Shown here piece by piece: positions 55,787-64,000 of a stretch of DNA of 64,000 nucleotides; position 1 is the first letter of the stretch; every line of letters starts with the position of its first letter. The position numbers and the translations under genes were made by a program. The stretch spans positions 248,001 to 312,000 of the forward strand of contig NZ_CP011856.1 of assembly GCF_001029265.1 (NCBI RefSeq), read 5' to 3'. The notes below the pieces were generated by a model. It was not told the DNA's origin and ran no database searches. It saw only the letters and a list, made by a program, of their open reading frames with translations. Source of the DNA: Spiroplasma eriocheiris. GTDB taxonomy: Bacteria; Bacillota_I; Bacilli_A; Mycoplasmatales; Mycoplasmataceae.

Positions 55787-55818
55787 AATAGGTTATTTCT
55801 CTCAATAACCTATTTTTT
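55786..55818. terminator. Bidirectional terminator after rlmH
   Basis: AAATAGGTTATT pairs with AATAACCTATTT (12 bp) with A-rich and T-rich flanks. It also contains the stop codon of the convergent unknown gene. Confidence 0.85.
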
Positions 55819-56292
55819 CTTTGTCTTTCAATTTTTCATGTTAGCTGCCATTAATTCCCGTTTTCGTTGGCGGGCTAATTCGGATAATCCGGTGGTAGAC
55901 TTTTCCATTAATAATTGTCGATAGATTTTATTATTTTTTTGTTTTGCTAATTTAATGATCTTTACCCGGTCCGCAACTGTCATATGATTAATATCAATAT
56001 AGTTGGGATCATCAGTTTTATAAGCTGCTTTTTTTAGTTCATTATTTTTTTTTTTTTTTTGGGCATTTAATAAGATTTTATACATTGGATTATTTTTATC
56101 AATAGTTTTTTTGGGATCACGAACAACTTGCTGGCGCGGGCGTTTGTTAATTTCATGGTCCCGGGAAAGTTTTCGTTGTAAATTTTCATCTTGAAATCGC
56201 CGCGATTCTAATTTAAATTGTTGAATCCTTTGGTAGCGATCATCGGTTGTTAAATTAACCGCTTGTTTATTTGCTGTTGGCTTTTTCCCCAT
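55810..56292 (-). CDS. Basic, coiled unknown protein
   Basis: The 160-residue product is very basic, with many Lys, Arg, Gln and Asn and no membrane segment. UGA near the end is Trp, so the frame ends at TAG 55810 (...KNWKTKKK). ATG 56292 is preferred over ATG 56298 because AGGA then lies nine bases upstream. A run of sixteen T on the plus strand (56045-56060) encodes QKKKKNN in frame. I recognise no family; a nucleic-acid-binding role would fit the charge but is not shown. Confidence 0.6.
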
Positions 56293-56417
56293 TACCATCC
56301 ATCCTTATGTTCTAACTCTTACCATATTTACTATATTTCATGTTATTTTAATTATATCTTATAATTAGAACGAGTGGTTTATTTCTAAAAAAATTTCATT
56401 TTTTTATTAGAAAACCC

Positions 56418-56446
56418 TTGCAATATTTATCATTATTCAATACAAT
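56418..56446 (+). promoter_or_regulatory. Promoter of the S10 ribosomal protein operon
   Basis: TTGCAA (56418-56423) and TACAAT (56441-56446) with 17-base spacing lie 108 bases before rpsJ, leaving a leader of about 100 bases. No terminator hairpin is evident in the leader. Confidence 0.65.
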
Positions 56447-56553
56447 TTAATAGCATGTATATTTTATGCGAATTGTTGTGGTCTATCAATGATACACTGA
56501 TAACCGTTGTCAATGGTTCAGCAAAAAGTATAATAAAATTAGGAGGAGAATTT

Positions 56554-56859
56554 ATGGCTCAGACAAAAATGAGAATAAAATTAAAAGGTTACGACCACCG
56601 CGTAGTGGACCAATCAATTTCTAAAATCATTGAAGCAGCGCAAGCTGCTGGCGCAGAAGTTAAAGGACCGATTCCTTTACCAACTGATAAAGAAATTATT
56701 ACAATTATTCGTGCTACTCATAAATATAAAGATTCACGTGAACAATTTGAGAGAAGAACCCATAAAAGAGTAATTGATATTATCAATCCGAGCGCTAAAG
56801 TGATGGATACCTTAACTAGAGTACAACTACCTAGTGGGGTTGAAATTGAAATGAAGTAA
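56554..56859 (+). CDS. rpsJ: 30S ribosomal protein S10
   Basis: The 101-residue product matches S10 ([71 protein letters not shown]). It also serves as NusE in antitermination. Start ATG 56554 follows AGGAGGAG. It leads the S10 operon. Confidence 0.97.
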   Translation: MAQTKMRIKLKGYDHRVVDQSISKIIEAAQAAGAEVKGPIPLPTDKEIITIIRATHKYKDSREQFERRTHKRVIDIINPSAKVMDTLTRVQLPSGVEIEMK

Positions 56860-56928
56860 TTAGCTTTAAAATATTCTTTGTAAATTATATTAAAGATATA
56901 CATGACGCATTTTCAAGGAGGAAAAGAA

Positions 56929-57717
56929 ATGAAAGGAATCTTAGGACGTAAAATTGGGATGACCCAAGTCTTTGCAACAGACGGACGGTTAGTACCAGTT
57001 ACAGTAGTTGAAGTTCAACCTAACGTTGTTTTACAAGTTTTAACAAAAGAAAAACAAGGTTATGACGCATTACAACTAGCTGTTGAAGATAAAAGAGTTA
57101 ACCTTGTTTCAAAACCAGATCAAGGTCAATTCAAAAAGGCAAACACAACACCTAAGCGCTTCGTAAAAGAAATCAGAAATATGAACGGTTATCAGACCGG
57201 TGATATTATTAAAGCTGACATCTTTACTGCTGGGGAATTCGTTGATGTGACCGGAATTTCAAAAGGAAAAGGATTTACTGGTTCAATTAAAAGACATAAT
57301 TATTCACGAGGTCCAATGGGACATGGTTCAGGGTATCATCGTGGCGTTGGATCAATGGGAGCGATTGCCCCTAACCGCATTTTAAAATCAAAAAAAATGC
57401 CAGGGCATATGGGAGCTGAACAAGTAACAATCCAAAACTTAGAAATTATTGCAATTGATGTTGAAAAAAATGCTTTATTAGTTAAGGGATCAATTCCTGG
57501 TCCAAAAAAACAAGTTGTTATTGTTAAAGAAGCAATTAAGGGATTAACCCCAAATACACCAACCGAACTCTTAGTGAGAACTGTTAAACCAGAACCAAAA
57601 GTTGAAGTAAAAGAAGAACAAGCACCTGCGCCAGCAGCTCCAGTTGAAGATAACCAAACTGTTGAAACATCAACAGCACCCGTTGCTTCTGAGCCAGCTA
57701 GTGAAGAAGCTAAATAG
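56929..57717 (+). CDS. rplC: 50S ribosomal protein L3 with C-terminal extension
   Basis: Residues 1-210 are a normal L3 ([41 protein letters not shown], the peptidyl-transferase loop region, [10 protein letters not shown]). About 45 residues rich in Glu, Ala, Pro and Val follow and end SEPASEEAK, which typical L3 proteins of about 209 residues lack. Start ATG 56929 follows AAGGAGG. The tail resembles a piece of the L29 extension. Confidence 0.96.
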   Translation: MKGILGRKIGMTQVFATDGRLVPVTVVEVQPNVVLQVLTKEKQGYDALQLAVEDKRVNLVSKPDQGQFKKANTTPKRFVKEIRNMNGYQTGDIIKADIFTAGEFVDVTGISKGKGFTGSIKRHNYSRGPMGHGSGYHRGVGSMGAIAPNRILKSKKMPGHMGAEQVTIQNLEIIAIDVEKNALLVKGSIPGPKKQVVIVKEAIKGLTPNTPTELLVRTVKPEPKVEVKEEQAPAPAAPVEDNQTVETSTAPVASEPASEEAK

Positions 57718-57738
57718 TGTGGAAGGAAAATAAGAAAC

Positions 57739-58365
57739 ATGAAAGTACAAGTATTTGATACTAAAGGAACTAGTGTTAAAGAAATTAACCTAAATGATGC
57801 TATTTGAGGAATTGAACCGCACCAACAAGCAATGTATGATGCTGTGGTTGCCCAACAATCAGCAATGCGTCAGGGAACACACAAAGTTAAAACAAGAACT
57901 GAAGTATCTGGTGGGGGAAGAAAACCATGAAGACAAAAAGGAACTGGTCGTGCCCGTCAAGGTTCAATTAGAGCGCCCCAATGAAAAGGTGGGGGAATTG
58001 TGTTTGGACCAACTCCCGATAAAAACTATATTAAGCATGTTAATCGCAAAGTTAGAAAACTATCGATTAAATCAGCATTATCATTAAAAGCAAAAGAAAG
58101 CAATTTAGTTATCGTTGACCAATTTGCCCTAAATGAGCCATCAACTAAAACAATGGTTGAAATTCTAGCCAATTTAAAAGTTAATAATGAAAAATTATTA
58201 ATTGTAACAAAACCAGGAGATGAAGTTATTGTAAAGTCATCTCGTAATATTGAAAAAGTAAATATTATTCCAAGTGATGGAATCAATATTTATGACTTAT
58301 TAAATGCGAATAAATTATTAGTTAGCGAAGAAGTTATTAAAACAATTGAGGAGGTGTACGCCTAA
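57739..58365 (+). CDS. rplD: 50S ribosomal protein L4
   Basis: The 208-residue product has the L4 core with the extended loop [20 protein letters not shown] and [14 protein letters not shown]. It binds 23S rRNA. One UGA-Trp codon lies in the conserved KPWRQKG motif. Its stop codon overlaps the rplW start (TAATG). Confidence 0.96.
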
Positions 58366-58652
58366 TGCATATTACTAATGTTATTAAGAAACCAATTTTA
58401 ACTGAAAAATCATATAACAATATGGCACAAGGGGTATACACATTCGAAGTTGCACGTGGTGCTAATAAAGTACAAATCAAAAAAGCTTTTGAAAAAATCT
58501 TTGAAGTAAAGGTAGCAAAAGTGAATGTAATTAACTATGATCCAAAAGAAAAAAGAATGGGAAAATTTGTTGGTGAAACAACTCATACCAAAAGAGCCAT
58601 CATCAAATTAAAACCAGGTGAAACATTGGATTTATTAGGAGAAGATAAATAG
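58365..58652 (+). CDS. rplW: 50S ribosomal protein L23
   Basis: The 95-residue product has [14 protein letters not shown] and [20 protein letters not shown], typical L23 regions at the peptide exit tunnel. It is translationally coupled to rplD. Confidence 0.96.
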   Translation: MHITNVIKKPILTEKSYNNMAQGVYTFEVARGANKVQIKKAFEKIFEVKVAKVNVINYDPKEKRMGKFVGETTHTKRAIIKLKPGETLDLLGEDK

Positions 58653-58701
58653 TTCCAGGATACAACTATCTGGATATTTGGCTTAAGGAGGATAAATACA
58701 A

Positions 58702-59538
58702 ATGCCAATTAAAAGTTATAAACCAGTCACTAATGGGCGACGTAATATGACAACCCTGGATTATTCAGTTTTAACAACTGACAAACCAGAAAAGTCATTA
58801 TTACAACCATTAAAAAAACGTGGTGGACGAAATAACCAAGGGGTTATTACTACTAGACACCATGGTGGTGGGCATAAAACAAAATATCGTCTTGTTGACT
58901 TTAAACGGAACAAAGATAATGTTATTGGAAAAATTGCCTCAATTGAATATGATCCGAACCGTAATGCTTTTATTTCATTAGTGCATTATATGGATGGAGA
59001 AAAACGATACATTTTAGCGCCCAAAAACATTCAAGTGGGAATGGAAATTATCAGTGGTGAAAAAGTGGATATTAAAGTTGGAAACAACATGAAATTAAAA
59101 AACATTCCAGAAGGAACATTAGTGCATAATATTGAACTACGTCCGGGAAAAGGGGGCCAAATGGCACGCTCGGCTGGTTCATCAGTGCAAATCTTAGGGA
59201 AAGATGAAGATGGTAAGTATGTTACCCTTCGTTTAACATCAGGAGAAGTTCGCAAAGTGTTAGCGGAATGTCGTGCCACAATTGGTGAAGTTGGGAACGA
59301 AGACTATGCTTTAGTTAACTGAGGAAAAGCTGGTCGGAACCGTTGACGCGGCATTCGACCAACTGTTCGTGGGTCAGTTATGAACCCTAACGACCACCCA
59401 CATGGTGGGGGAGAAGGTAAAGCTCCGGTTGGTCGGAAAGCACCAATGACACCATGGGGTAAAAAAGCCTTGGGTGTTAAAACTCGTAATCAGAAAAAAG
59501 CTTCTACAAAATTGATTGTCCGAAGACGTCCTAAATAG
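58702..59538 (+). CDS. rplB: 50S ribosomal protein L2
   Basis: The 278-residue product matches L2 ([49 protein letters not shown], the C-terminal [14 protein letters not shown] region, here written [16 protein letters not shown]). The conserved His of that loop is present. Start ATG 58702 follows AAGGAGG. Confidence 0.96.
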
Positions 59539-59647
59539 TTTAATTAAATTGTTTTGATGGTCACTACTTAATTTTGTAAAGCCTAAGATAGTAAACATCA
59601 CATTTAATTTAAAAAGGTTATTTAGAAAAAAAAGGAGGTAAATGCAG

Positions 59648-59923
59648 ATGTCACGAAGTCTAAAAAAAGGACCATTTGTTGATGAACATTTACTAAAAAA
59701 AGTAGAAGCTTTAAATGCAAATAGTAAAAAAGAAGTTATTAAAACGTGATCTAGAAGAAGCACAATTTTCCCGGAATTTATTGGTCATACCTTTGCAGTA
59801 CATAACGGAAAAGAACATATTCCCGTGTATGTTACTGAAGATATGGTTGGTCATAAATTAGGGGAATTCTCTCCGACAAGAAAATTCGGCGGTCATGGGG
59901 ATGACAAGAAAAAGAAAAAATAA
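59648..59923 (+). CDS. rpsS: 30S ribosomal protein S19
   Basis: The 91-residue product is S19 ([55 protein letters not shown]). A UGA-Trp codon sits in KTWSRRS. The 109-base gap before it has AAGGAGG and no other gene. Confidence 0.96.
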
Positions 59924-59948
59924 TTATTAGAAAGTGAGATATATATAA

Positions 59949-60287
59949 ATGAATGTACAAGCACACTTAAGAATGATTAGAATTTCACCCCGTAAAGTTA
60001 GTTTGGTTGCCGATTTAATTCGTAATAAAAAAGTTGGAGAAGCAATTGTCATTCTAGATAACACAAATAAAAAATCATCGGTGCCAGTTAAAAAACTGGT
60101 TAAATCAGCGGTGGCAAATGCTGTTAATAATAACGGCTTAGATGCTGATAAATTATTTATTAAAGAAATCTTCGTTAACGAAGGACCAACATTAAAACGT
60201 TTCCGCCCCCGTGCCCACGGAAGAGCATATGAAATTTTAAAGAGAACTAGTCACATCACAATTACCGTTAGTGATGGAGCACAATAA
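59949..60287 (+). CDS. rplV: 50S ribosomal protein L22
   Basis: The 112-residue product matches L22 ([45 protein letters not shown]). It lines the exit tunnel. Confidence 0.96.
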   Translation: MNVQAHLRMIRISPRKVSLVADLIRNKKVGEAIVILDNTNKKSSVPVKKLVKSAVANAVNNNGLDADKLFIKEIFVNEGPTLKRFRPRAHGRAYEILKRTSHITITVSDGAQ

Positions 60288-60305
60288 GAAAGGAAGATAA
60301 CAAAT

Positions 60306-61034
60306 ATGGGTCAAAAAGTTAGTCCAACTGGGTTACGAATTGGAGTTATCAAAACATGAGATTCACGTTGATACGCTGAGAAACAAGATTTTGTGAATTG
60401 ATTACACCAAGATATCAAAATTAGAAAAGCACTAATGCAAAAATTAAAAAATGCAAGTGTTTCTAAAATTGAAATCGAAAGAACTAAAAAAGAAATCGTT
60501 ATCTTTATTAGAACTGCTCGTGTTGGTGTGGTATTAGGACAAGAAGGAAAAAACATTCCCGAATTAGTTAAATTAATTCGCAAAACAATTCATGATCGCA
60601 AAATGGAAATTAAAATTAATGTGGTTGAAATTAAAAACCCTGATATTGATGCACAATTAGTTGCCAATACAATTGCTGAACAAATTGTTAACCGGGCATC
60701 ATTTAGAACTGTCCAAAAATTAGCAATTCGTAAGGTAATGAAAGCGGGAGCCAAAGGAATTAAAACATCAGTTTCAGGTCGTTTAGGGGGAGTTGACATG
60801 GCTCGTACCGAAGGATATTCGGAAGGAATCGTGCCGTTAGCAACCCTAAGAAGTGATATTGATTATGCGCTAGCGGAAGCTTTAACAACTTATGGACAAA
60901 TTGGGGTTAAAGTATGAATTTGTAAAGGTGAAATCTTAGGAAACCAACTAGTTTCATATACTGATGAAAAACCAAAATGAGAAAAAAAAGACTTTAACAA
61001 AAAACCTTTTAACAAGGATAAGGAGGCGAAATAG
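60306..61034 (+). CDS. rpsC: 30S ribosomal protein S3
   Basis: The 242-residue product has [13 protein letters not shown] at the N-terminus, a KH domain ([17 protein letters not shown]) and the C-terminal [17 protein letters not shown]. It ends with a Lys-rich tail. UGA-Trp codons at 60358, 60369, 60378 and 60399 interrupt the standard-code frame only. Confidence 0.96.
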
Positions 61035-61037
61035 TTT

Positions 61038-61451
61038 ATGTTAATACCAAAAAGAACAAAATATCGTCGTCCCCACCGAATCAGTTACGAAGGAAAAGCT
61101 AAAGGAAATACCAAAGTTGATTTTGGAGAATATGGTTTACAATCATTAGATGGGACTTGAGTTACTAACCGTCAAATTGAAGCTGCGCGGATCGCAATGA
61201 CACGTTATATGAAACGTTGAGGAAAAGTATGAATTAGAATCTTTCCCCACATGGCAAAAACTAAAAAACCATTAGAAGTACGGATGGGAAGTGGGAAAGG
61301 AGCACCAGAAGACTGAGTAGCAGTTGTTAAGACTGGAACTATTATGTTTGAAGTCGCTGGTGTTGATGAAGAAACAGCAAGAGAAGCGTTACGTTTAGCA
61401 ATGCATAAATTACCAGTGCGTTGTAAAATCGTTAAAAGAGGTGAAGAATAA
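61038..61451 (+). CDS. rplP: 50S ribosomal protein L16
   Basis: The 137-residue product matches L16 ([54 protein letters not shown]). Several Trp residues are encoded by UGA. The stop overlaps the rpmC start. Confidence 0.95.
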
Positions 61452-62461
61452 TGTTGAATAGTGAGTTATTAAAAAAAACAACTGAAGAGTTAAAAAAACT
61501 AGAGGAAGAATCACGAGCAGAATTATTTGCTTTAAAATTCCAAGCGGCAATGGGAAACTTAGAAAAACCCCACCGTATTAGTTTACTAAGAAAACAAATT
61601 GCTCGCATTTTAACTATTATTAGTCAACGCCGAATTGCTGGAGAAAATACCCAAATTAACGTTAAAATTGATTTAAAAGAAACATATGCCAAAATTGAAA
61701 AAGAATCACAAGCTTTTGCCAAAGAACGAAAAGCCAAAATTGAAAAAATGATGGCCGACCAAGAGGTAAAAGAAAATGATTTCTCTTCATTGATGGATTT
61801 ACCACTAGATGAAGCAATGCTAGGGAACGAAGCTAGTTCAGAAGCTGAACCAGTGGCGAGCGAAGCACCTACTGAAGAATCAACAACAAAAACTGCTAAA
61901 CCAGCAACAAAAAAACCGGCTCCTAAAAAACCGGTTGCTGAAAAAGCAGTTGCTGAGAAAGCACCAGCACCAAAGGCATCTTCAAAACCAGCTGCTAAAC
62001 CAGCGTCACCTGCAACAAAAGGTGATGCTTTAAAAAGTTTAATTGCTAAAAATGAAGCCGAAAAAGATGCCAAAGCCAAAGCAACAACGCCCAAACCAGC
62101 GAAACCAGCAACGGTTACTGTTAAATCAGTAACTAGTGCGAAAGCAGAAATTGAAGTGGAAAAATTAGCACCAAAAACTGCGAAGGGTACTGGGGAAGTT
62201 AAAGCTAAAGTTGAAAAAGATGCCAAGGCGAAACTAGCAGAAATGAAGAGTACTTTAGCGGCGGGAACTGCTAAAGGAAAAGGAACTGGTGTTAAAATTG
62301 ATATCAGTACTAAGCAAAAAGACCCTAATGCAAAAGAATATACATATGGGGCCAACTGGGAAGAAAACCGTGATAAAATTGCCAAAGCAACAACTAAAAA
62401 AGTTAGTGCTACTAGCGAAACTGCCAAAAAAACAACAGCTAAGAAAGGAACAACAAAATAA
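61451..62461 (+). CDS. rpmC: 50S ribosomal protein L29 with very long C-terminal extension
   Basis: Residues 1-66 are a standard L29 ([30 protein letters not shown]... Arg-rich second helix). About 270 more residues follow, while typical L29 has 60-70. The extension begins with a coiled Lys/Glu stretch, continues with Ala/Lys/Pro-rich low complexity, and ends with a less repetitive segment ([29 protein letters not shown]). The frame is continuous and the next gene overlaps it by one base, so the extension is real coding sequence. A large reverse-strand open frame here is a shadow. Confidence 0.93.
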   Translation: MLNSELLKKTTEELKKLEEESRAELFALKFQAAMGNLEKPHRISLLRKQIARILTIISQRRIAGENTQINVKIDLKETYAKIEKESQAFAKERKAKIEKMMADQEVKENDFSSLMDLPLDEAMLGNEASSEAEPVASEAPTEESTTKTAKPATKKPAPKKPVAEKAVAEKAPAPKASSKPAAKPASPATKGDALKSLIAKNEAEKDAKAKATTPKPAKPATVTVKSVTSAKAEIEVEKLAPKTAKGTGEVKAKVEKDAKAKLAEMKSTLAAGTAKGKGTGVKIDISTKQKDPNAKEYTYGANWEENRDKIAKATTKKVSATSETAKKTTAKKGTTK

Positions 62462-62718
62462 TGGAAAGAAATTGTCGTAAAATTTTACAAGGACGAGTAG
62501 TTTCAGATAAATCTGATAAAACAATTGCCGTTCTTGTTGAAACATACAAAAACCACCCCTTATATGGTAAACGAGTTAAATATTCAAAAAAATATTTAGC
62601 CCATGATGAACAAAATGAAGCTCACATCGGAGATAAAGTAAGTATTATGGAAACAAGATCACTATCAAAAGTTAAACGCTTTCGTTTAATTGCCGTGATC
62701 CAAAAAGCAATTGGTTAA
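62461..62718 (+). CDS. rpsQ: 30S ribosomal protein S17
   Basis: The 85-residue product is S17 ([54 protein letters not shown]). It is translationally coupled to rpmC through TAATG. Confidence 0.96.
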   Translation: MERNCRKILQGRVVSDKSDKTIAVLVETYKNHPLYGKRVKYSKKYLAHDEQNEAHIGDKVSIMETRSLSKVKRFRLIAVIQKAIG

Positions 62719-62744
62719 GATAGGAAAACTGTGAGGAAGAAATA

Positions 62745-63113
62745 ATGATCCAACAAGAATCTAGATTAAAAGTTGCTGATAATTCGGGAGCGAAAGAAGT
62801 TTTAGTTATTAAAAACTTAGGTGGTTCATTTCGTAAGTTTACTAATATAGGTGATATTGTTGTATGTACTATTAAAAAAGCTGTTCCTGGTGGGATTGTT
62901 AAAAAAGGACAAGTTGTTAAGGCAGTAATTGTTCGTACAAAACGCGGACTCCACCGCAATGATGGTAGTCACATTCGGTTTTCAGAAAACGCGGTTGTAA
63001 TTATTAAGGAAGATAAAACACCAAGAGGAACTCGGATTTTTGGTCCGATTGCCAGAGAAGTTAAAGAAGCAGGATTTAGCAAGATTGCTTCGTTAGCGCC
63101 AGAAGTACTATAG
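62745..63113 (+). CDS. rplN: 50S ribosomal protein L14
   Basis: The 122-residue product is L14 ([57 protein letters not shown]). Confidence 0.97.
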   Translation: MIQQESRLKVADNSGAKEVLVIKNLGGSFRKFTNIGDIVVCTIKKAVPGGIVKKGQVVKAVIVRTKRGLHRNDGSHIRFSENAVVIIKEDKTPRGTRIFGPIAREVKEAGFSKIASLAPEVL

Positions 63114-63123
63114 GAGGATAACC

Positions 63124-63444
63124 ATGATAAAATTAAAATTTAAAAAAGGTGACTTAGTAAAAGTTATTTCTGGAAAACATAAAGGTGTTGAAGGTCCAAT
63201 TATGAAAATCATTCGTGATAAAAACCGGGTTGTAATTGAAGGAATTACTAATACTAAACATGTAAAGCCATCACAAGACAATACTGAAGGGGGAATCCAA
63301 GCGGTTCCTGCTTCAATTCACATCTCAAATATTGCATTAATTGATCCGAAAAATAAAAAAGAAACCACAAAAATTAGTTATCAAATCAATGATAATGGTA
63401 AAAAAACAAGAATTGCTCGTAAATCAAAAGCGCATTTGGCGTAA
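63124..63444 (+). CDS. rplX: 50S ribosomal protein L24
   Basis: The 106-residue product has the KOW motif KGDLVKVISGKHKGVEGPIM and continues with the L24 pattern GITNTKHVKPSQDNTEGGI and HISNIALIDP. Confidence 0.95.
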   Translation: MIKLKFKKGDLVKVISGKHKGVEGPIMKIIRDKNRVVIEGITNTKHVKPSQDNTEGGIQAVPASIHISNIALIDPKNKKETTKISYQINDNGKKTRIARKSKAHLA

Positions 63445-63466
63445 GAAAGGAATAACAAGATAAAAT

Positions 63467-64000
63467 ATGGAACGAATTGAAAAACGTTATAAAGAAGAAA
63501 TTTTACCAGAGTTATTCAAAGAGCAAGGTTACCAATCAATTATGCAAGTTCCGAAGGTTACAAAAATTGTAATTAATGTCGGAGCTGGAGATGCGACTCA
63601 GAATTCAAAAGCAATTGAAGATGTTGTTAACGAGTTAAGTTTAATTGCCGGATTACGTCCAGTTGTAACCTTAGCGAAAGGTTCAATTGCTTCATTTAAA
63701 TTACGGGAAGGAATGCCAATTGGGGCAAAAGTTACTCTTCGCGGAAAAAAAATGTACCAATTTTTAGATAAATTAATTAATATTGCTTTACCACGGGTAA
63801 GAGATTTCCGTGGCGTTAGCAAAGATGCTTTTGACGGCAGAGGAAATTATTCATTAGGAATTAAAGAACAAATCATTTTCCCCGAAATTGACTATGATAA
63901 AGTTAAAAAAATTCGAGGAATGGATATTACGATTGTAACAAGTGCCAACAAGAACGAAGATGCTTATGCATTATTGAAAAAAATGGGAATGCCATTTAAA
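63467..64000 (+). CDS. rplE: 50S ribosomal protein L5 (3'-truncated by window)
   Basis: The first 178 codons are visible and the gene runs off the window end. [69 protein letters not shown] are L5 signatures. L5 binds 5S rRNA. Confidence 0.95.
   Translation, partial: MERIEKRYKEEILPELFKEQGYQSIMQVPKVTKIVINVGAGDATQNSKAIEDVVNELSLIAGLRPVVTLAKGSIASFKLREGMPIGAKVTLRGKKMYQFLDKLINIALPRVRDFRGVSKDAFDGRGNYSLGIKEQIIFPEIDYDKVKKIRGMDITIVTSANKNEDAYALLKKMGMPFK

Noticed and set aside
57336-57740. 134-codon open frame on the minus strand
   Set aside because: Antisense shadow of the L3 tail; it lies fully inside the coherent S10 operon.
61624-62427. 267-codon open frame on the minus strand
   Set aside because: It is the antisense shadow of the Lys/Ala/Pro-rich L29 extension; no ribosome site and no sensible protein.
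1-64000. CRISPR array, prophage or rRNA
   Set aside because: No regularly spaced direct repeats, phage structural genes or rRNA stretches were seen on either strand.

Overview
The window is a low-GC, gene-dense stretch of a Spiroplasma-like mollicute chromosome. UGA is read as tryptophan in almost every gene, reading frames close only with TAA or TAG, many surface proteins carry a mollicute-type lipobox, and the housekeeping blocks (S10 ribosomal operon, rpoE-pyrG, ECF ATPases, topA, ftsK/spoIIIE) match that group. The genus is an inference; the species cannot be read from this sequence.

Layout. 1-6450: end of an FtsX-type permease, gltX, an HD phosphohydrolase, rpoE and pyrG. 6442-18360: an accessory hexuronate-catabolism region. 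It has a leftward operon (kdgA, kdgK, aldose-1-epimerase-like gene), a GntR/FadR-type regulator, and a rightward operon (UlaA-like PTS IIC permease, two membrane-anchored unknowns, a lipoprotein, an UxuB-like gene, kduI, uxaC, kduD, uxuA). Matching TTGTATACAA palindromes lie in front of both operons. 18492-22546: purA, purB, pth, rsmI. 22569-32027: mostly unknown or surface proteins, including a secreted/lipoprotein cluster with a DUF4091/GH123-like lipoprotein, plus two candidate small RNAs. 32111-41296: topA, S1-domain protein, pgi, coaD, an RNase J paralogue without its metal ligands, and the DNA translocase gene. 41439-47125: a frameshifted unknown gene, ecfA1-ecfA2-ecfT and truA. 47206-55812: a low-complexity Cys/His protein, tRNA-Ile and tRNA-Ala, feoA-feoB, rplI-dnaB, a lipoprotein, rlmH and an unknown gene. 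56554-64000: the S10 operon from rpsJ into rplE, with long tails on L3 and L29.

The uronate genes could form a route from glucuronate or unsaturated uronate to pyruvate and glyceraldehyde-3-phosphate. However, the locus looks partly decayed: the UxuB-like gene lacks its nucleotide-binding half and its catalytic Lys, and kduI and a membrane-protein gene are each broken by a -1 shift at a run of seven A. The shifts could also be recoding, transcriptional slippage or sequencing errors. The GH123-like surface lipoprotein is the other item most worth following up. No insertion sequence, CRISPR array, prophage or rRNA gene was seen.
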